Source: Phoenix dactylifera
Taxonomy: Eukaryota; Streptophyta; Magnoliopsida; Arecales; Arecaceae
Assembly: GCF_009389715.1 (NCBI RefSeq)
Contig: NC_052402.1
Location: 20,158,956 to 20,222,955, forward strand
Length of the DNA: 64,000 bases
Direction: 5' to 3'
The notes under the pieces were generated by a model that was given only the letters and a program-made list of their open reading frames with translations, was not told where the DNA came from and searched no databases. This document shows, piece by piece, positions 1 to 12,738 of this stretch; the stretch's first letter is position 1; each line of letters opens with the position of its first letter. Made by a program: the position numbers and the translations under genes.

Positions 1-94
1 TGATATGTTGTGATTGTCTACCTCTGGCATCTAGAATTACCTTGCAATTATGAGCTCTTCTTATCAAACAATAGTTTTTTGGCCTGTCCCACCA

Positions 95-490
95 ACTAGG
101 GTCTATCAAACTCACTTTTGATGAATCTGTACATTTTGATTCTATAGAGCAAATTTTGTGATCCAAGATTGCCGGGTCAGGGCAGCGTATGCTGCAACGA
201 TTCCACAATCTTCGAGCTCTATTCCAAGGGTTGAGTTAACTGCTGCTGCATGACACGGCCTAAAGACTGCAACCGCCCTATTTCAAACCAGCAACATTAT
301 TTTGGAGGGTGAATCCTTGATGGTGGTGTCTTGGGTTCATGGGCACGATAGTTCCCAACGCCCCATCTTAAGAAGCGTCAGAATACCGTCTAGAGACTCC
401 TATTATTTTCACCAACAGTATATCTACAGAGAAGACAATTAAGTTGCTGACTACTTGACTAACTTTGCCACTACACTCTCTGCTCCTCCT
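95..490 (+). pseudogene. LINE RNase H domain remnant
   Basis: Translating + in shifting frames gives a degraded RNase H domain of the kind that ends plant L1-type LINE ORF2. It has a start resembling 'LTFDESV', then 'FVIQDC', then 'IPRVELTAAA' (the conserved Glu helix), 'IILEGESLMVVSWV' (the D/E strand) and finally 'YREDN-VADYL', which matches the usual RE-N-AD-LA box. Frameshifts and at least two stop codons break it. The reverse transcriptase part would lie left of the window. Its orientation is opposite to the second LINE at about 39.6-57.2 kb. The identity rests on motif order only. Confidence 0.6.
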
Positions 491-559
491 ATTGGCCCAT
501 ATATTGGAAGCCAATGTGAGAGGTGTCTCCTTTCTAAGGATCTAAAGGGCCCAAGGCTG

Positions 560-978
560 CCAAAATATAATACAACTTATCAACCCGATCCATATTCGAT
601 CTGCCATAAGCAGGTTTGGGTTCGGGCTAAATATGTTCGGATCGAAAATAGATCGACCCATTTAACCTGTTTAATATTTAGGTCAGCTTTGAATTTCAGA
701 AATCATGCAACTTATTTAACTTATTTAAGACCAGTTTAACATGCTTAACCTGTTTTTGTCATATTTAACCCGACCCACTGAAGCTGTTTAAATCTATTTA
801 ATTCGTTAAAAAATATTTAATCTAACTTTATCTGTTTAATAAATGAGTTATGCGTATCAGATCAGTTACCAGTATAATAAATAGGTTGAGTTCAAATATA
901 AATTTTTAATCCGATCCACATTCAACCCAATCTATATCCAATCCGACTCGTTTTGGCCTGATTGCTACCTCTAAAAAG
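560..978. repeat. Degenerate (G)ACCCGACCCA-type repeat, probable right end of a hAT-like element
   Basis: This AT-rich stretch is seeded with variants of aacccgatccat, gacccactg, aatccgatccac and aacccaatc. It ends in gattgctacctcta. The same motif density and a similar end (…acctcta or …catcccta) mark the hAT-type elements at 35803 and 56112. I could not find the left terminus, so this is a truncated or decayed copy. No gene is visible between here and the leader exon near 1.4 kb. Confidence 0.3.
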
Positions 979-1384
979 GCTTTTTGTTGTTAACAAGAAA
1001 ATTTTTTAAAAAAATACCAAACATCAAAAATTCAAACTCACACTCCATATAATATATAAACTCTTCTCTCTTGTATTTTAAAATAATTATATAAAAAATA
1101 AATTCACCCTCCAAAGGTTCTTTTCTTTTTTAGTTAAAAAAAATTGATCTAGAGATGAAGAATACTCTCTATATATTTTTCTCCATCTCTCGCATGTCAC
1201 AACTATTCAGCCAAACAACTTGGCAGCGAGGGTTCACCAAAATCATGGTTCTCTCTGTTTCTATCCTATGCACCGTTCTGATTAAAAGAGATCAATCAAT
1301 ATGATGAACGTTACACGTAATAATAAATCTTCCATACACCGAATCCGGATCTCGTCACCATTCACAACAGCGTAAGCGCCTCTT

Positions 1385-1640
1385 GTTTCTACGTGGCCGG
1401 CAGCGGAAGTGGCATATCCGCGTTGGCCTGGAGATTGGGCGGTGACGGGATCCACTCATCTAAATTTTGTGCCATTAGCTTCCCTTTTCCTCCATTTCCA
1501 AAAAGAGGAGAGCTTCTCGAAACACCACTGAGAATTTTAGGGCGCCCCCAAAAAGTCATTTCCCTCAATATTTCTTGCCTTAATCTCACTCATAGAGATC
1601 GAAAGGGAGGTACTATTTTCTCCATATGAGATCGAATCTC
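1385..1640 (+). promoter_or_regulatory. Probable 5' leader exon of the SR/RRM gene
   Basis: GC content rises sharply here relative to the flanks. The pyrimidine- and purine-patterned sequence (cttcccttttcctcc, gagagcttctcg, aatctcactcatagag) is typical of a plant 5' untranslated exon. The open frames here are short and overlap on both strands. The coding exon at 3301 begins at a clean splice acceptor 3 bases before the ATG, so an upstream non-coding exon must exist, and this is the best candidate. The 1641-3300 stretch is T-rich and reads as its intron. Exact ends are unknown. Confidence 0.4.
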
Positions 1641-3303
1641 GTCTCTGTTTCCTACTCCATGATGCATTTTTTATGTTTTTAGGCTTATTTTCACTATATT
1701 TCTCCGATTCGTTTTCGGTTTTGGAAATCTCGAGTTGCAGAGCCGCAGAGGTGTGGATTTATAATCTCTTTAAAAAAATATTTCTGTTGTTATATATCCA
1801 TGAAAGAATCTGAATGGGATGAAATATGGTTATTCTTTTTTATTTTTTTTCGAATGAGGATTAAGGTTTTGATATGGGTTCGTTGATGGTTTCGTTTCTT
1901 GTTATTCGAAATTGGGCGCCGATAGAAACTTGATTCTGATTTTTTTTTTGGTTGTTTTTTTGAGTGATTTCGTCGATCTGGGATGTGAGTTTCTCCCCGA
2001 TTTGAACTCTCATTTGACATGCATTCATGGTGTGTTGATTGGAGATAAGGGAATTCGTATTCAGATGGATGTTTGGTTTTGATTTGCAGCTGTCATGGTT
2101 TTCTTCTACCGCGGTGGAATTGAAATATCAGTGCTTTCCCTGATTAGGGTTACATTGGAGTATTTAGTGTAAAAGGTTTAGTTTTCTAGGGTAAAGTTGT
2201 GATCAGGTATTCATAGGAAGATTGCCTTATTCTTTCTGTGATCCTGAAGAAAGTGGGTGAAAGTTTTCGGTTGAACTCAGCTATGGATATCAGAATTTAT
2301 AAATTGTAGAATTTTCGGGGCACGTTAGAAACTTTTGTGAGATTTATTGGTTTTTTAATTTTCCCAATTTATTACCTGTAACATTTGACGTATTAATTGA
2401 AGGGATTATTATTTTAAGGTGGTTTTCGTAGGCTACTAAGTTGCGAATGCCATTAAGATAGCATATTCTAGTTTTCCATTTTATTTTCATTTTTCTTTTG
2501 CTGATTTCAAAGAAAATCAGTGCTTGGAGTATTCCCAATTGGGACGGTGGTAAGGACTAGGGTGAATGTATTGCATACATAATGAGATTTTTGTTTTGGA
2601 TTTTTTTTTTTTTGCAAGGTGAGGTTGCTCTTAGATCATTCTTTGTATAGATAATAGATCTTTGAGTTGGTAAGTATTTAGTGTGATTTCATAAGTTACC
2701 AGCAGCTTGGTTTTGAAACATCATTCGCCATTGATGTGTTTAATTCATGGTGGCAAGTTGAGCGGTTACATTTAGACTCTAGGAGTTGTGCAAAAGCAAA
2801 ATGCATTGGCTGTTTAAGCTTATTTAAGGGTTTGGTGAAGAGTAAATGCTAGACCTTGGGGCAGGAAAAGCAGAGAACCTTTTTTTATAAAAAATGAGTT
2901 CTCTATTTTATAAGTGAAATAAATATTCTTTATGTAGATTCGGCTGTTTTTAGCAGTTCCACTAATGATTAATTAGAAAAAGGTTAGCTGGACTTTCTTT
3001 CTTAACTTCTTTTTCTTTTTTCATTCTTTTTTTTTTTTTTGGTCTAAATGTGCACTATTTTGCTATTTTATCTCCTTGAAGTTGACAAATTTTTAAATTT
3101 TGGGATGGGTGGGTAGGGTTTTGATGGTTGATTCCATATAATACAAGTCAAATGAGAAGTATGCATTAGTGTCATTTTCTCAAATGTAGACTGTAGAGAG
3201 TCAGAGACAGGTAGAATTTAGTTATATATTGTTATCATTTGATTACTTGACAAATAATTGCTTTATCTTGATTTTTCCGTCCTGTCCGGTATATTATGTA
3301 GGG

Positions 3304-6173
3304 ATGGATTTTGGTTCACCCGATAAGAGTTTAGAAGAGACCAGCAAAGAGGAAGGGCCTCCATATATTGGAGAGCTAGACCTTAACTTACTTGGCAACA
3401 AGGATGAAAAGGGTGGAAAGAGTTTTCAAGATGAAACTGAAGCATTGGATGATAACATGCAAGGTCATGCATATCAGGAGCAAGCTGGATCACCTCTTTT
3501 ACCTGGTAATTCAGCTGTTCTATCATCTTCCTCAAAGAAAGCTGAAGAATCTTGCTTGCCAATTGAGCCAGATATGCAAGATGACAACATGGAGAGGAAA
3601 ATTTCAGACTATACTGATGAGGGATTGATGTCCACAGTTGAGGATTATGAAAACCATGATAAAATGCAAGGGGCTGACCATGTCGATATTTCAGGTGAAC
3701 AGCTTGATACCAGTGTTAATAAACTATCAAATGAACCGGAACGTAGAGATTCTTATCCATGCTTTGATAAGCCTGTTTTATCAGCTGATCAAAATGATAA
3801 TTCTTATGAAGAAGTAGATAATGGAACCTATGACTATCAAAGTGCAAAGTCACCATCTTTGATTGCCACAGAGAATGGAGATGTTGGAAACATATCGGGG
3901 GATTCTCAATCTGGAAAGTTTGAGCTTAGCAATGAGGAGATGGATCATGAGAACTTTAGTCATGATACTAAAATGAAGGAAGGCGACTACCCTGAGGAGA
4001 TGGTAGCTTCCGATAATAGCGGGATGGTAAGAGAGTGCTCTGGTCTGCATTCTCCAAAAATGCGAAATGGTACATCATCACCAGAGAGAAATCTGTCTGA
4101 TTCTATGGAAAGGTCTCCCTACAGCAAGCCATCAGCAAGGCAAGAGCCTCTCCCTCCTAAAAATAACGACAAGAAATCAACTCCTTCTCCAAGTCCATCT
4201 AAAAGGAAACATTCACCTTCTCCAGAAAAGCATGGTGTGGGTCCCAAGAGAGCTTCTTCACATGATTGTCTATCTCCACCTGTAAGACAGAGATCTCCTC
4301 CAGGAAGGCCAGCACGACGAGATTCTCATCACAGAGATGATTCTCCGAGAAAACGCTTGTCTGTGTCACCTCGAAGGCGAGATTCACAGCGAAGGAGGGA
4401 TAGGTCTGCATCTCGATCGCCTGTGAGGAGGAGGGATTCTTCTCGATCCAGAAGAGACCACCATGGTAAATCTCGATCAAGGTCTCCCTATGCAAGGGAT
4501 CGTTATCAAAGATCACCAAGGTGATATTCTTTTTATATTTTTAAAAAATATTTCTATTGCTCCAGTTTATGTGATCTACCTTCTTGAACATTTAAGGTTT
4601 TTGGCTTTTGAAAAGTCTCTCTCCCTCCCTTCCACCACCTCCCCTAGAAAAGGGACTGTGTGAGGAAACTAGTCTAAAACCAATAATAGTTAATTGATTA
4701 AACATTGTCTATCCTTTTTTTATAATTTGTTAAACCTCTTGGTTGCGGTGTGCTAGGAGAAGGCATTCTCCAAGGCGCAGATCTCCTCCACCAAGTTATT
4801 ATTCTCGTCGTCGCTCTCCAAAGAGGCCTTGGTCGCCACCTCCAAACCGCAACACTGGAATTGGCAGGCCTGGAAGGAATTTATTTGTTGCAGGTTTCAG
4901 CTATGTCACTACTGAGAGAGATTTGGAGAAGAAATTCTCAAGGTTTGGACGCGTAACAGATGTTCGGATAGTTCGGGATAAAAGGTAACTTTGTTTTCTT
5001 TAAATTAGTTCTAGCTGTTCATAGCCATCTCTGTAGCAAAAGGTTTGCACTGGCATCAATGTCATTGTGGTCCCAACTCTTTGAGATGTGATTTTTTTTA
5101 TACCACATCTACCCAAATTTGGCTATAAACTGTGGATATTGAAAGTAGGTTCTCATTTGTGATTCATCGTTGTTTCTATGTGCATAATTAGCACATGATT
5201 TAGTATGAAGGATAGAAGACATGGAGAGTGAGCAAAGAAAGGGCAGAAGAAAAGATTAAAGAGAAGACTAAGTGGCAGAAAGGCGAGATAATAATAACTT
5301 GAATTCCTGTTTAATATTTCAAATAAAAATGCATACACTGGAGCTCCACAAAACTTCTGTCACATAGACTGAAAACCACTCTAAATCATTCTCGTAATAA
5401 ACATAGGATGTTTCCAAGTAGTTGGGTCAAGGTTGATGCTTTTTGTTAGGAAATCTAGGACTTCCTCAGATCAACCTCTCACTAAAAAAATCATACAAAA
5501 ACCTATTACCTCCTTATTGAGTCAATAGCCAAAATAGGACTGCTTCTTTCTAAAAGAAAATTATTCCAATACAAAATTAAATATCAAAGGTTGCTGAAAC
5601 TCATCTATGGACCACTAAAACTATCCATCAAATTAAAATCTTAAACTTCAATTTAAAGACTCCGAATCTACCTTGAATCTTCAATATTTGTCATGATTTC
5701 TTTCTCCTCATAATTAAAAAAAATGAAAACTAAAAAATATATGTTCCTGCTATATTTTATTTTTTAAAAAAATATTCTGTGCATGCACAGCAAAGGCATA
5801 TATTATGTGCTGGAACTTGAAGTAGGTATTCTTAGCAGTTGCTATTTATATTCTTGGGAATCTAAACCTTCAAATCAAGCTTTTGAATTTTGCTTTCCTT
5901 TCATTGACGCTGAAACTTGTCTGACATGTTACATTTGTTTTTAGCATTTTGTTGAGCAATCTTCAATTTTGTCAGTATTCAGGCTTGTGCTGTTTTGTAC
6001 TTCTGTTGCTTAAATGTTTTCCTTCTGTATATAGATCAGGGGATTCTCGTGGCTTTGGATTTTTGTCCTTGGAAAGGGATGAGGATGCTGATGCTGCAAT
6101 ACGTGCTCTTGATCAGACAGAGTGGAATGGTAGAATTGTTCTGGTGGAGAAATCAAAGACATCTGCTCGTTAA
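3304..6173 (+). CDS. SR45a/Tra2-like serine/arginine-rich RNA-binding protein
   Basis: The coding exons are 3304-4520, 4757-4984 and 6035-6173. They join in phase with GT-AG introns to give 527 residues. I chose the ATG at 3304 because a pyrimidine-rich tract and an acceptor (attatgtag) end at 3300; the open frame to its left is intron. Residues 1 to about 285 are acidic and Ser/Asp/Glu-rich. Residues 286-435 are an RS/SP domain with many RSP, RRDS and SPRRR repeats. Residues about 447-522 form one RRM with RNP2 'LFVAGF' and RNP1 'SRGFGFLSL'. The protein stops about five residues after the RRM ('KTSAR'), so it lacks the C-terminal RS tail of classical SR45a. By family it should act in nuclear pre-mRNA splicing, binding RNA through the RRM and spliceosome proteins through the RS region. 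The RRM is split by a 1.05-kb intron between its two halves. Family call firm, exact orthologue uncertain. Confidence 0.88.
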
Positions 6174-9100
6174 ACCTTCCATCTTGGATTTTACCATACT
6201 TGGAGAGAGAGGGAGATAGCTGTTTGTCAGCTCTATGTCATACCAATATTCCTTTCAGCCATATGACATTGATTGTAAGGATACGGCAAGTATTACTTGA
6301 AACTAGACTCTTGATGCTGTATAAGGTCTATCTTTGCTTGATTAATATAGACTAATTTCGACAGATTTCAAATAATCTTGGTTGTTTTGCGTATCTGTTT
6401 ACAAAAGTGAATTATGTGTATAAATGAGGGCACTTGTTTCCTTCAGATGGTAGCTCATGTAAAATCTTCTTTCAGGGTTCAGCAGCAGTTAGAAATGAAA
6501 GTTATTGTACCTTTCTTGTTTGTCTGGGAACCTCTTCCTTAAACAGTACCATGCATTACAAACATTGTACATGATTTGAACTGCCAACTCGAAACAGATT
6601 ATCGTGGGGCATCCTGCTTCTATAATATAATATCCAGTGCTTCTGTCATCACTTGCGTGAATTGGCTTGAAGAGTGTATTGGTGAAGACATACATTTTTG
6701 CAGCATGAATTTCTAATCAATATTTATGTGACTCATCCTATGTTTTAGTAGATATTTCTTTTGTTCTTCAGGTTATGTTTAAATTAGTCAAGTCAAGCTT
6801 GGTGTCTTGTACCCTTCTTTGTTTTGGGCACACAAATGCACCCCAAATGTTTTATCTCAACCATGGTGTCTTCCCCCACCTGACCGTGGTCAAGTTTGTG
6901 TGCACTTTCGGTTCCCTAGCATGGTTTCTGAAGCTTGCCTGCATGAAACATCAGCTAACTCAGTTATCCGAGCTTATGGTGAAGATATGCTTTTCTGCAT
7001 CTTGATTCTTTAACATCTATTGGTTTTTGTAAGCACATCACATATTTTGGAGATTTTCTTTTGCTGCAGGGTTGTACTCGTACATAACAATACCATATTA
7101 TCAAGCCTGATGACCCGAACCTTACTTTTGTTCAAGCACCGTTATCATCTCGAAATATCAGTATTATGTAGTACCAGTCATGGTTTCAAAACCAAGCATT
7201 GTGGAGATAAGTTACCATTTTAATCTGGATAGCTAATCTTGTAAACTGGCATGAGAATGTGTCAGTTGGTTGAGCAGTGCTTGGTCCAAACATTTTTTAG
7301 GATCTTAAGCCCAACAAGTATATCTTCTGAGGGTTTCTTTAGAATGGAACGGTACCTTGTAGAGCTTGGCAGAGCTAAACTCATTTTAAGAGATAATTTC
7401 TGATATTCATGGTGACAGCTAGGCTGCTTTTGCTAGGTGATTGAAGATGCTGCCACTATTGTTCTCTCTCGGATGTTGCATGAATGCTTTTGTCTATACA
7501 AAGAATGCAAAATTAGCATGACTGGGTTTTGTATCTTTTAAATTGTTTAAAATGTGATGTGAATCGTTCTTTTACTATGAATGAATGGATCAGTGTTCCT
7601 CTTGGTAGCATGTTTTGCTACCATTGCTGTGCTTAAGGTCATCGCAACATTTCAATAAGCCTTATATTATTACATCGAGCTGTAAAATAAGTGCATGCAG
7701 AAAAAGGTTTGCTTTAAATTTGATGTTGGGATTTTTATTGTTAACCAGAGAGGTAGCTTATTTTGGATGCAGTTCTTTATTTTATTGATTTCATATGACC
7801 TTCCATGCAAAATTAGTTTGCCAAATAAGCCATCTTCCTGGCATTTGTCAAAATGATTTAAATAAATCATGGGGTTTGTGTCTGAGAATGCAATCTTATT
7901 TGTCATGAATCCTGGGCGGCGCTGAATTTCTGTCCGATATTTTGGGCTTTGGCTGTATCTAGTGGCTAAGTTAACAAAGAATTAAGGTTTTTCTTACAAT
8001 GATGCTTTGAGCTACAAGCAATATGCATTCTTGATGTGAAACAATATTATCATGAGATTTTAAAGAAGGATAGTGTGCTAATTTAGACTCCAAACTTATC
8101 TTAACTTGTAAGAAGAAACTATAGAAGATACTTTTTGTGGTTGGCCGGTGAAAGGCAAGAATCTCAAAAAGTTTGAGAAAAGTTGGAATTTGCCTTGTAG
8201 TTCTGCTCTCTTGACAACACGAAATGAAGATCTTTTATGGTTCCCTTGATGGTTCTATGTTCCATTTATAATTTTGTTTTTTTGAGAACTTTCAACTGCG
8301 GTATAGGCTTGAATATTTGATAAATTGTGGTTATCAAGGGAAGTATAGAATGATTAGATATCCATACAATGGCTATTTTGTGGTTTACAGGAATAATGAA
8401 CTATGTCATCTGCAGTCTCTTATTTAACATCATCTGTTATGTAGCTATATCATTAATGTTCATCAAATTTGAACGTCAAATATCCATGGATGGTTAACAG
8501 ATGACCCTGATGCTTTAGGCAGGCCATTCTGAGGAATTGTTGAAGATCTGTTTATACTGCAGGTAAATGCTCAAATCAGCTTTCAGGCTGACCTCCTGGG
8601 GTGCAGTTAATGCAGCCTCTGATCCTGGAGAGGAATCAAGTTTAATTCTCGTCACCTATCCGTAAATTCTTCTAACTAAACTAATTTCCCCTTGCTCCCT
8701 CTCTCCTTCTATGTACAACTTGTTTTGCTATCGAATCTTGTTCTGTCTTACTATTCCATCTCTCTGAAAACTCTTAATTCTTGTTTTGTGTTCTTTTTTC
8801 ACAAACTGTAGACCCTTCTTTTCTCCCGCTACTGTTCAACTTGTCTTGCTATAAATCTAGTTCTCTTACATTGCTGAAAACTCTTAATTGTTTGTTTTTC
8901 TTATTATTTCTTTTCTTAACAAACCTGATCATATTGTTGTAACTTTATTAAAGAAGGTGGTTGATTTCTTTACCAGACAAATTGAACTGTATCTTCTTCA
9001 TGGAGCTGCTCATCAATGTGCTTTGCTTTGGGTATATGTCGGGGTAATACTAGCAGCTCAGTGTCTTCATTGTAAAAATGTCGCACCACCAGGTGCACCT

Positions 9101-10050
9101 GCTCTCATTTTTGGGCTTATAATCTAATTTAGTTTGTATGAATTTTATGTTTCCTCCTAGCCACCGAAGTGCTTGAAAAGGTCATCAACAATTGCTTTTA
9201 GTTTATGCAACACCAAGCATGCATGCTAAAGCTTCTTTTCAGTTTCTTCTGCTTGACTGGTGTGAGTGCACTTCTTTATAGGAAAGCTTGCAGGGCTCTG
9301 CAGGCTACCATTAGCTTAATGTCAACCTTGTGAGCTTTTACCTTAAGATTGTGAGCTTTTACCCTCTCCTGTTGGTACAACTTTAAGGGCACTCCTTAAA
9401 TGCATGGGATGAATGGTCTTTTTATACATACAATTTGATGGTGAGGAATAGGTCCCAGAAGCTGTCAAATGCCAGACTTTGTGATGTTGCAGTGCTATTT
9501 TGTTCTGGGCAAATAGTTTTGTTTCTGTACAACTTTCTTTCATTTTCTTCAGTGATTTTAAAGATTTTATTTTTCAGATAATTTTCAAAATATTTTTTTA
9601 CAAATATCTAAAATCTATCTAATACATAGCCGATATGGAATCTGGATGGTTCATGAGAAAATATCATTTTTTATTATTTAAAGCACTAAAGTCAAAGATT
9701 ATTATTATCAAAAACAAGTCTAAGATCTAGAAATAAATTTGTCTTTCATAATTGTTTCTTGCGGTTTCTCCAGGACTCAAACACTTCATTAATAAATTTA
9801 TTTAAGAGAGAGAACCCCTTTTCCTAAAAATCCCTCTGAAACTACACTTACGCATAAAGGCCCCTCCAGAATTGCTCCAACGATCTGTGAACTTTCTTTG
9901 TTTGAAGGACTGCATTGATGTCCGTAGAAAACCTCTACGATTGGTTATATTGTTGAATCTGACCGTTGAAGGATGGAAGGCTACTAGAGTGAAGGAGCAA
10001 GGGAGGAGGTGATGCAGTCATAGGTCTAAGAGGCAGAGGATAGAAATGGA
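6174..10050. other. SR gene 3' UTR followed by non-coding spacer
   Basis: The first few hundred bases after the stop at 6171-6173 should hold the 3' untranslated region and polyadenylation site. AT-rich poly(A)-signal-like words occur near 6340-6420. The remaining 3.5 kb has only short open frames with no family motif on either strand. The T-rich, intron-like composition suggests spacer or an alternative 3' transcript. I see no transposon ends until 10051. Confidence 0.4.
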
Positions 10051-10058
10051 GGTTGGAC

Positions 10059-10600
10059 TAGACCTGACCACGGTTCTGGAACCGCCGGTTCCGGTTCCAC
10101 AAAAACCTAGAACCTCAATCGTAACCGAAAATAGTCGGTTCGATGCCGGTTCTAGAACCGCCGGTTCTGGTTTCGGTTCTAGACGGTTCCGGTTCCGATT
10201 TTAGACGGTTTCGGTTCCGGCTCTGATTTTTCAACATAAATTATAAAATTTTGAAAAAAAATAGATTGTGTAATTATTTTGGGGAAAAAATAGATTGTAT
10301 AATTAATTTGAAAAAAAATAGATTGAAAAAGAAATTTAGATTGGTCATCATGACCATTTGAATTTTAAGGGAGAAGGCGCCATGTCTTTCATTTCTTTTT
10401 TTTTCGGGTTCGAATCGGAACCGAACCGCTGGTTCCGGTTCCGGTTCGGTTCCATCAAACCTGGAACCTTAACCGAACCATATTGCTCAAGGTTCCGGTT
10501 CGGTTAAGAACCGTGAGACACGGTTCCGGTTCCGGTCCGGTTCTTGCCGGTTCGGTTCCGGTCCGGTTTCTCGGTTAGAACGGGACCGTGATCAGGTCTA
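10059..10600. mobile_element. Non-autonomous hAT-type element (542 bp) with CGGTTC subterminal repeats
   Basis: The ends are inverted repeats: tagacctgaccacgg on the left and ccgtgatcaggtcta on the right (one mismatch in 15). They are flanked by a perfect 8-bp target duplication ggttggac at 10051-10058 and 10601-10608. An 8-bp duplication with TA-G termini is the hAT signature. The arms carry dense cggttc/ccggttccgg and gaaccg repeats. The centre is AT-rich and has no coding capacity, so the element must be mobilised in trans. Confidence 0.85.
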
Positions 10601-11967
10601 GGTTGGACAGAGGTGTGGTGGGATTGGGGTCGAATGCCAAGGGCTAGTCCAATGGCTTGGAGCGATAATCATGGCTCGAGGGTCATCGGCATCATGGAAG
10701 GGGAGAGAAAGAAAGAATGGACCTATAATTAGGGTCACCATCAAGGTCTCCATTTTCGAGGTCACCACCATCTAGGTCATTACCCATCAAGGTCATCACT
10801 AGCTTCTCCTCTGAGGTTACGATTTCAAGTGTTGGAAATAGGCTATACTCTAAAAATCATTTGATTATTTTAACAAAAAGAATAGTTGAGAAATTCTACC
10901 TAAAGGAAATTGTATAACAAAGACACTACAATAATGGAGGATTGAGTTGTAGGACATATCTTGTGCAGTAACAAAAAGACCAACTGACTTCATCCTACTT
11001 ACGAAGATATTCGGTAATGCAATATGTGTTCAATATTCCCATGCTAGACCATATAGCTAATATGTGACTAAGAGGACCTAAAGAAGTAGTCTTTGGCAAG
11101 CGAAAACTTGAATTGACATATTCCAGCAAGATGCATCTAGTATGTTTTATTTATTTCCAAATTAATCGGAATAGAATTTCAATTGATTATTCTCTCACAA
11201 ACTGAACCAATAAAGAATCAGATTTCATTAAAGAAGAAGATTGGGTCAGAAAAATAGTCTGCATATAAAGATTGGAGTAGGTCAGATCAAGCGAGACCGA
11301 ACCTAAGCTACCCCAAGGTCCGCTTGGATGACCTTCAAATGGGTAGGGCCAACCAATTAGGAGACTAATGCCTTTGCCTTATATGCGCCTATGAGAAGGC
11401 ACACCCATCAAGGCACATGCTTCTAGAAAGGGGTGGCCCCTAGGATTGACGCCCCTTAGTCCTTTTAAAATGAAGTCCAATTAGGACTCCTAGTAGGTGC
11501 CATCGACGAACATGCCACCACCTCAGTTTTATCTTTCTCAATATAGAGTCCGACTAGGACTCTTGGTCACTATCCAAGGAAACCTTAGCATCTCCCCTCC
11601 ATAAATAGAGGAGGCGCCTTAGGGTTTCTTCACATAATTCACACATCACATAAAGAGAGAGAGAGAGAGAGGTGCAGAGCTAGGTTTTTCCATTTCTCGC
11701 AAAGAAGAGTGTGTGAGAAAGAGAGAAAGCTTATGAAATAAGCTTTTCTTACGAAGCATCCCCATGGCTTACTATTGCTGAAAACTCAAAGATACGCCAA
11801 GGTCAAGATAAGCATGTAGACTGAAGTGGCTGAGAATAGTAACTCAAAGGGTCTTGGGCTTTCATGGCTTTAGTATCTCCTAGTAGATATATTTCACTTC
11901 TATTATGGATGTATTCTATATATTCATGATGATTTATTAAAAAAAAGCAATCATGTTCAATGCTTAT

Positions 11968-12709
11968 TGATGGGAGGCAAAATGGATCGTTCTATTTCTC
12001 GGCATAAGTCACCTAATTTTGACCAAGCCCACCTTAGAAGGCCGAGCTCAGAAGACCAACTCCAGAAGGCCGACTCCAGGAGGCCGAGCTTAGGAGGCCG
12101 ACCCCAGGAGGTCGAGCTCACAAAGCCAACCCAGAAGTCCGAACTCCAGAAGACCGAGCTCAGAAGGCCAAACCTAGAAGGCCGAGCTCATAGGGTCGAC
12201 CCCAGAAGAAAGCCGACCTCAGAAGAAGGCCGACCTCAGAAGGCCGATCTCGTCATCCACATGCTGCAGCCATGCCCTGCAGCAGCCTCACCACACTATG
12301 TTTTGCTTGCCGGCCATGTCACGACATATCAACCAAGAACCATACCCTGCAATGACTGTCAACGCCTCACCATTTCCAAGAATGGACTGCACTGCGTGCC
12401 ACAAGTAAGCTCTGACTGCGCGCCATTTCCTCCCATGATGGGAACGGGCTATACTTCCGCCATCTGGATACCTCTACAGGGACTATAAATAGCCCCATAA
12501 GGTAACGTAAGAGGGACCTTTCTTGGCTGGACTAAATATATCCCACTCTAATTTGAGTGTCGGAGGGCCCTCACTGGAACCCCACCGATGAGGCTTTGTG
12601 CAGGTCCACCGCCATGCGGGAGGTGGCGCTCGTCCTCTTCTTCCACTCACCGGCAGCTCCCTCGACTCCTCCGGCATGGTCACCCTTGGGCCAAATTTGA
12701 ACCACAACA
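11968..12709 (+). repeat. 5' LTR of the Tat-like element
   Basis: It begins tgatgggaggcaaaatgg and ends accacaaca. Positions about 12027-12245 consist of degenerate cagaaggccgagctcagaaggcc units of about 27 bp. A TATA box (ctataaatagcc) lies at about 12484-12492, the likely LTR promoter. It is 148 bp shorter than the 3' LTR because it carries fewer repeat units. Confidence 0.85.
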
Positions 12710-12738
12710 TATTTGGCGCTAGAGGAAGGGCCTGAGTC

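Noticed and set aside
3229..3303. Upstream extension of the SR gene frame
   Set aside because: It starts at a non-ATG codon and crosses a pyrimidine tract and splice acceptor ending at 3300. The ATG at 3304 is the better start.
7258..7300. A-box-like gtcagttggttgagcag
   Set aside because: No B box follows, and no cloverleaf can be drawn.
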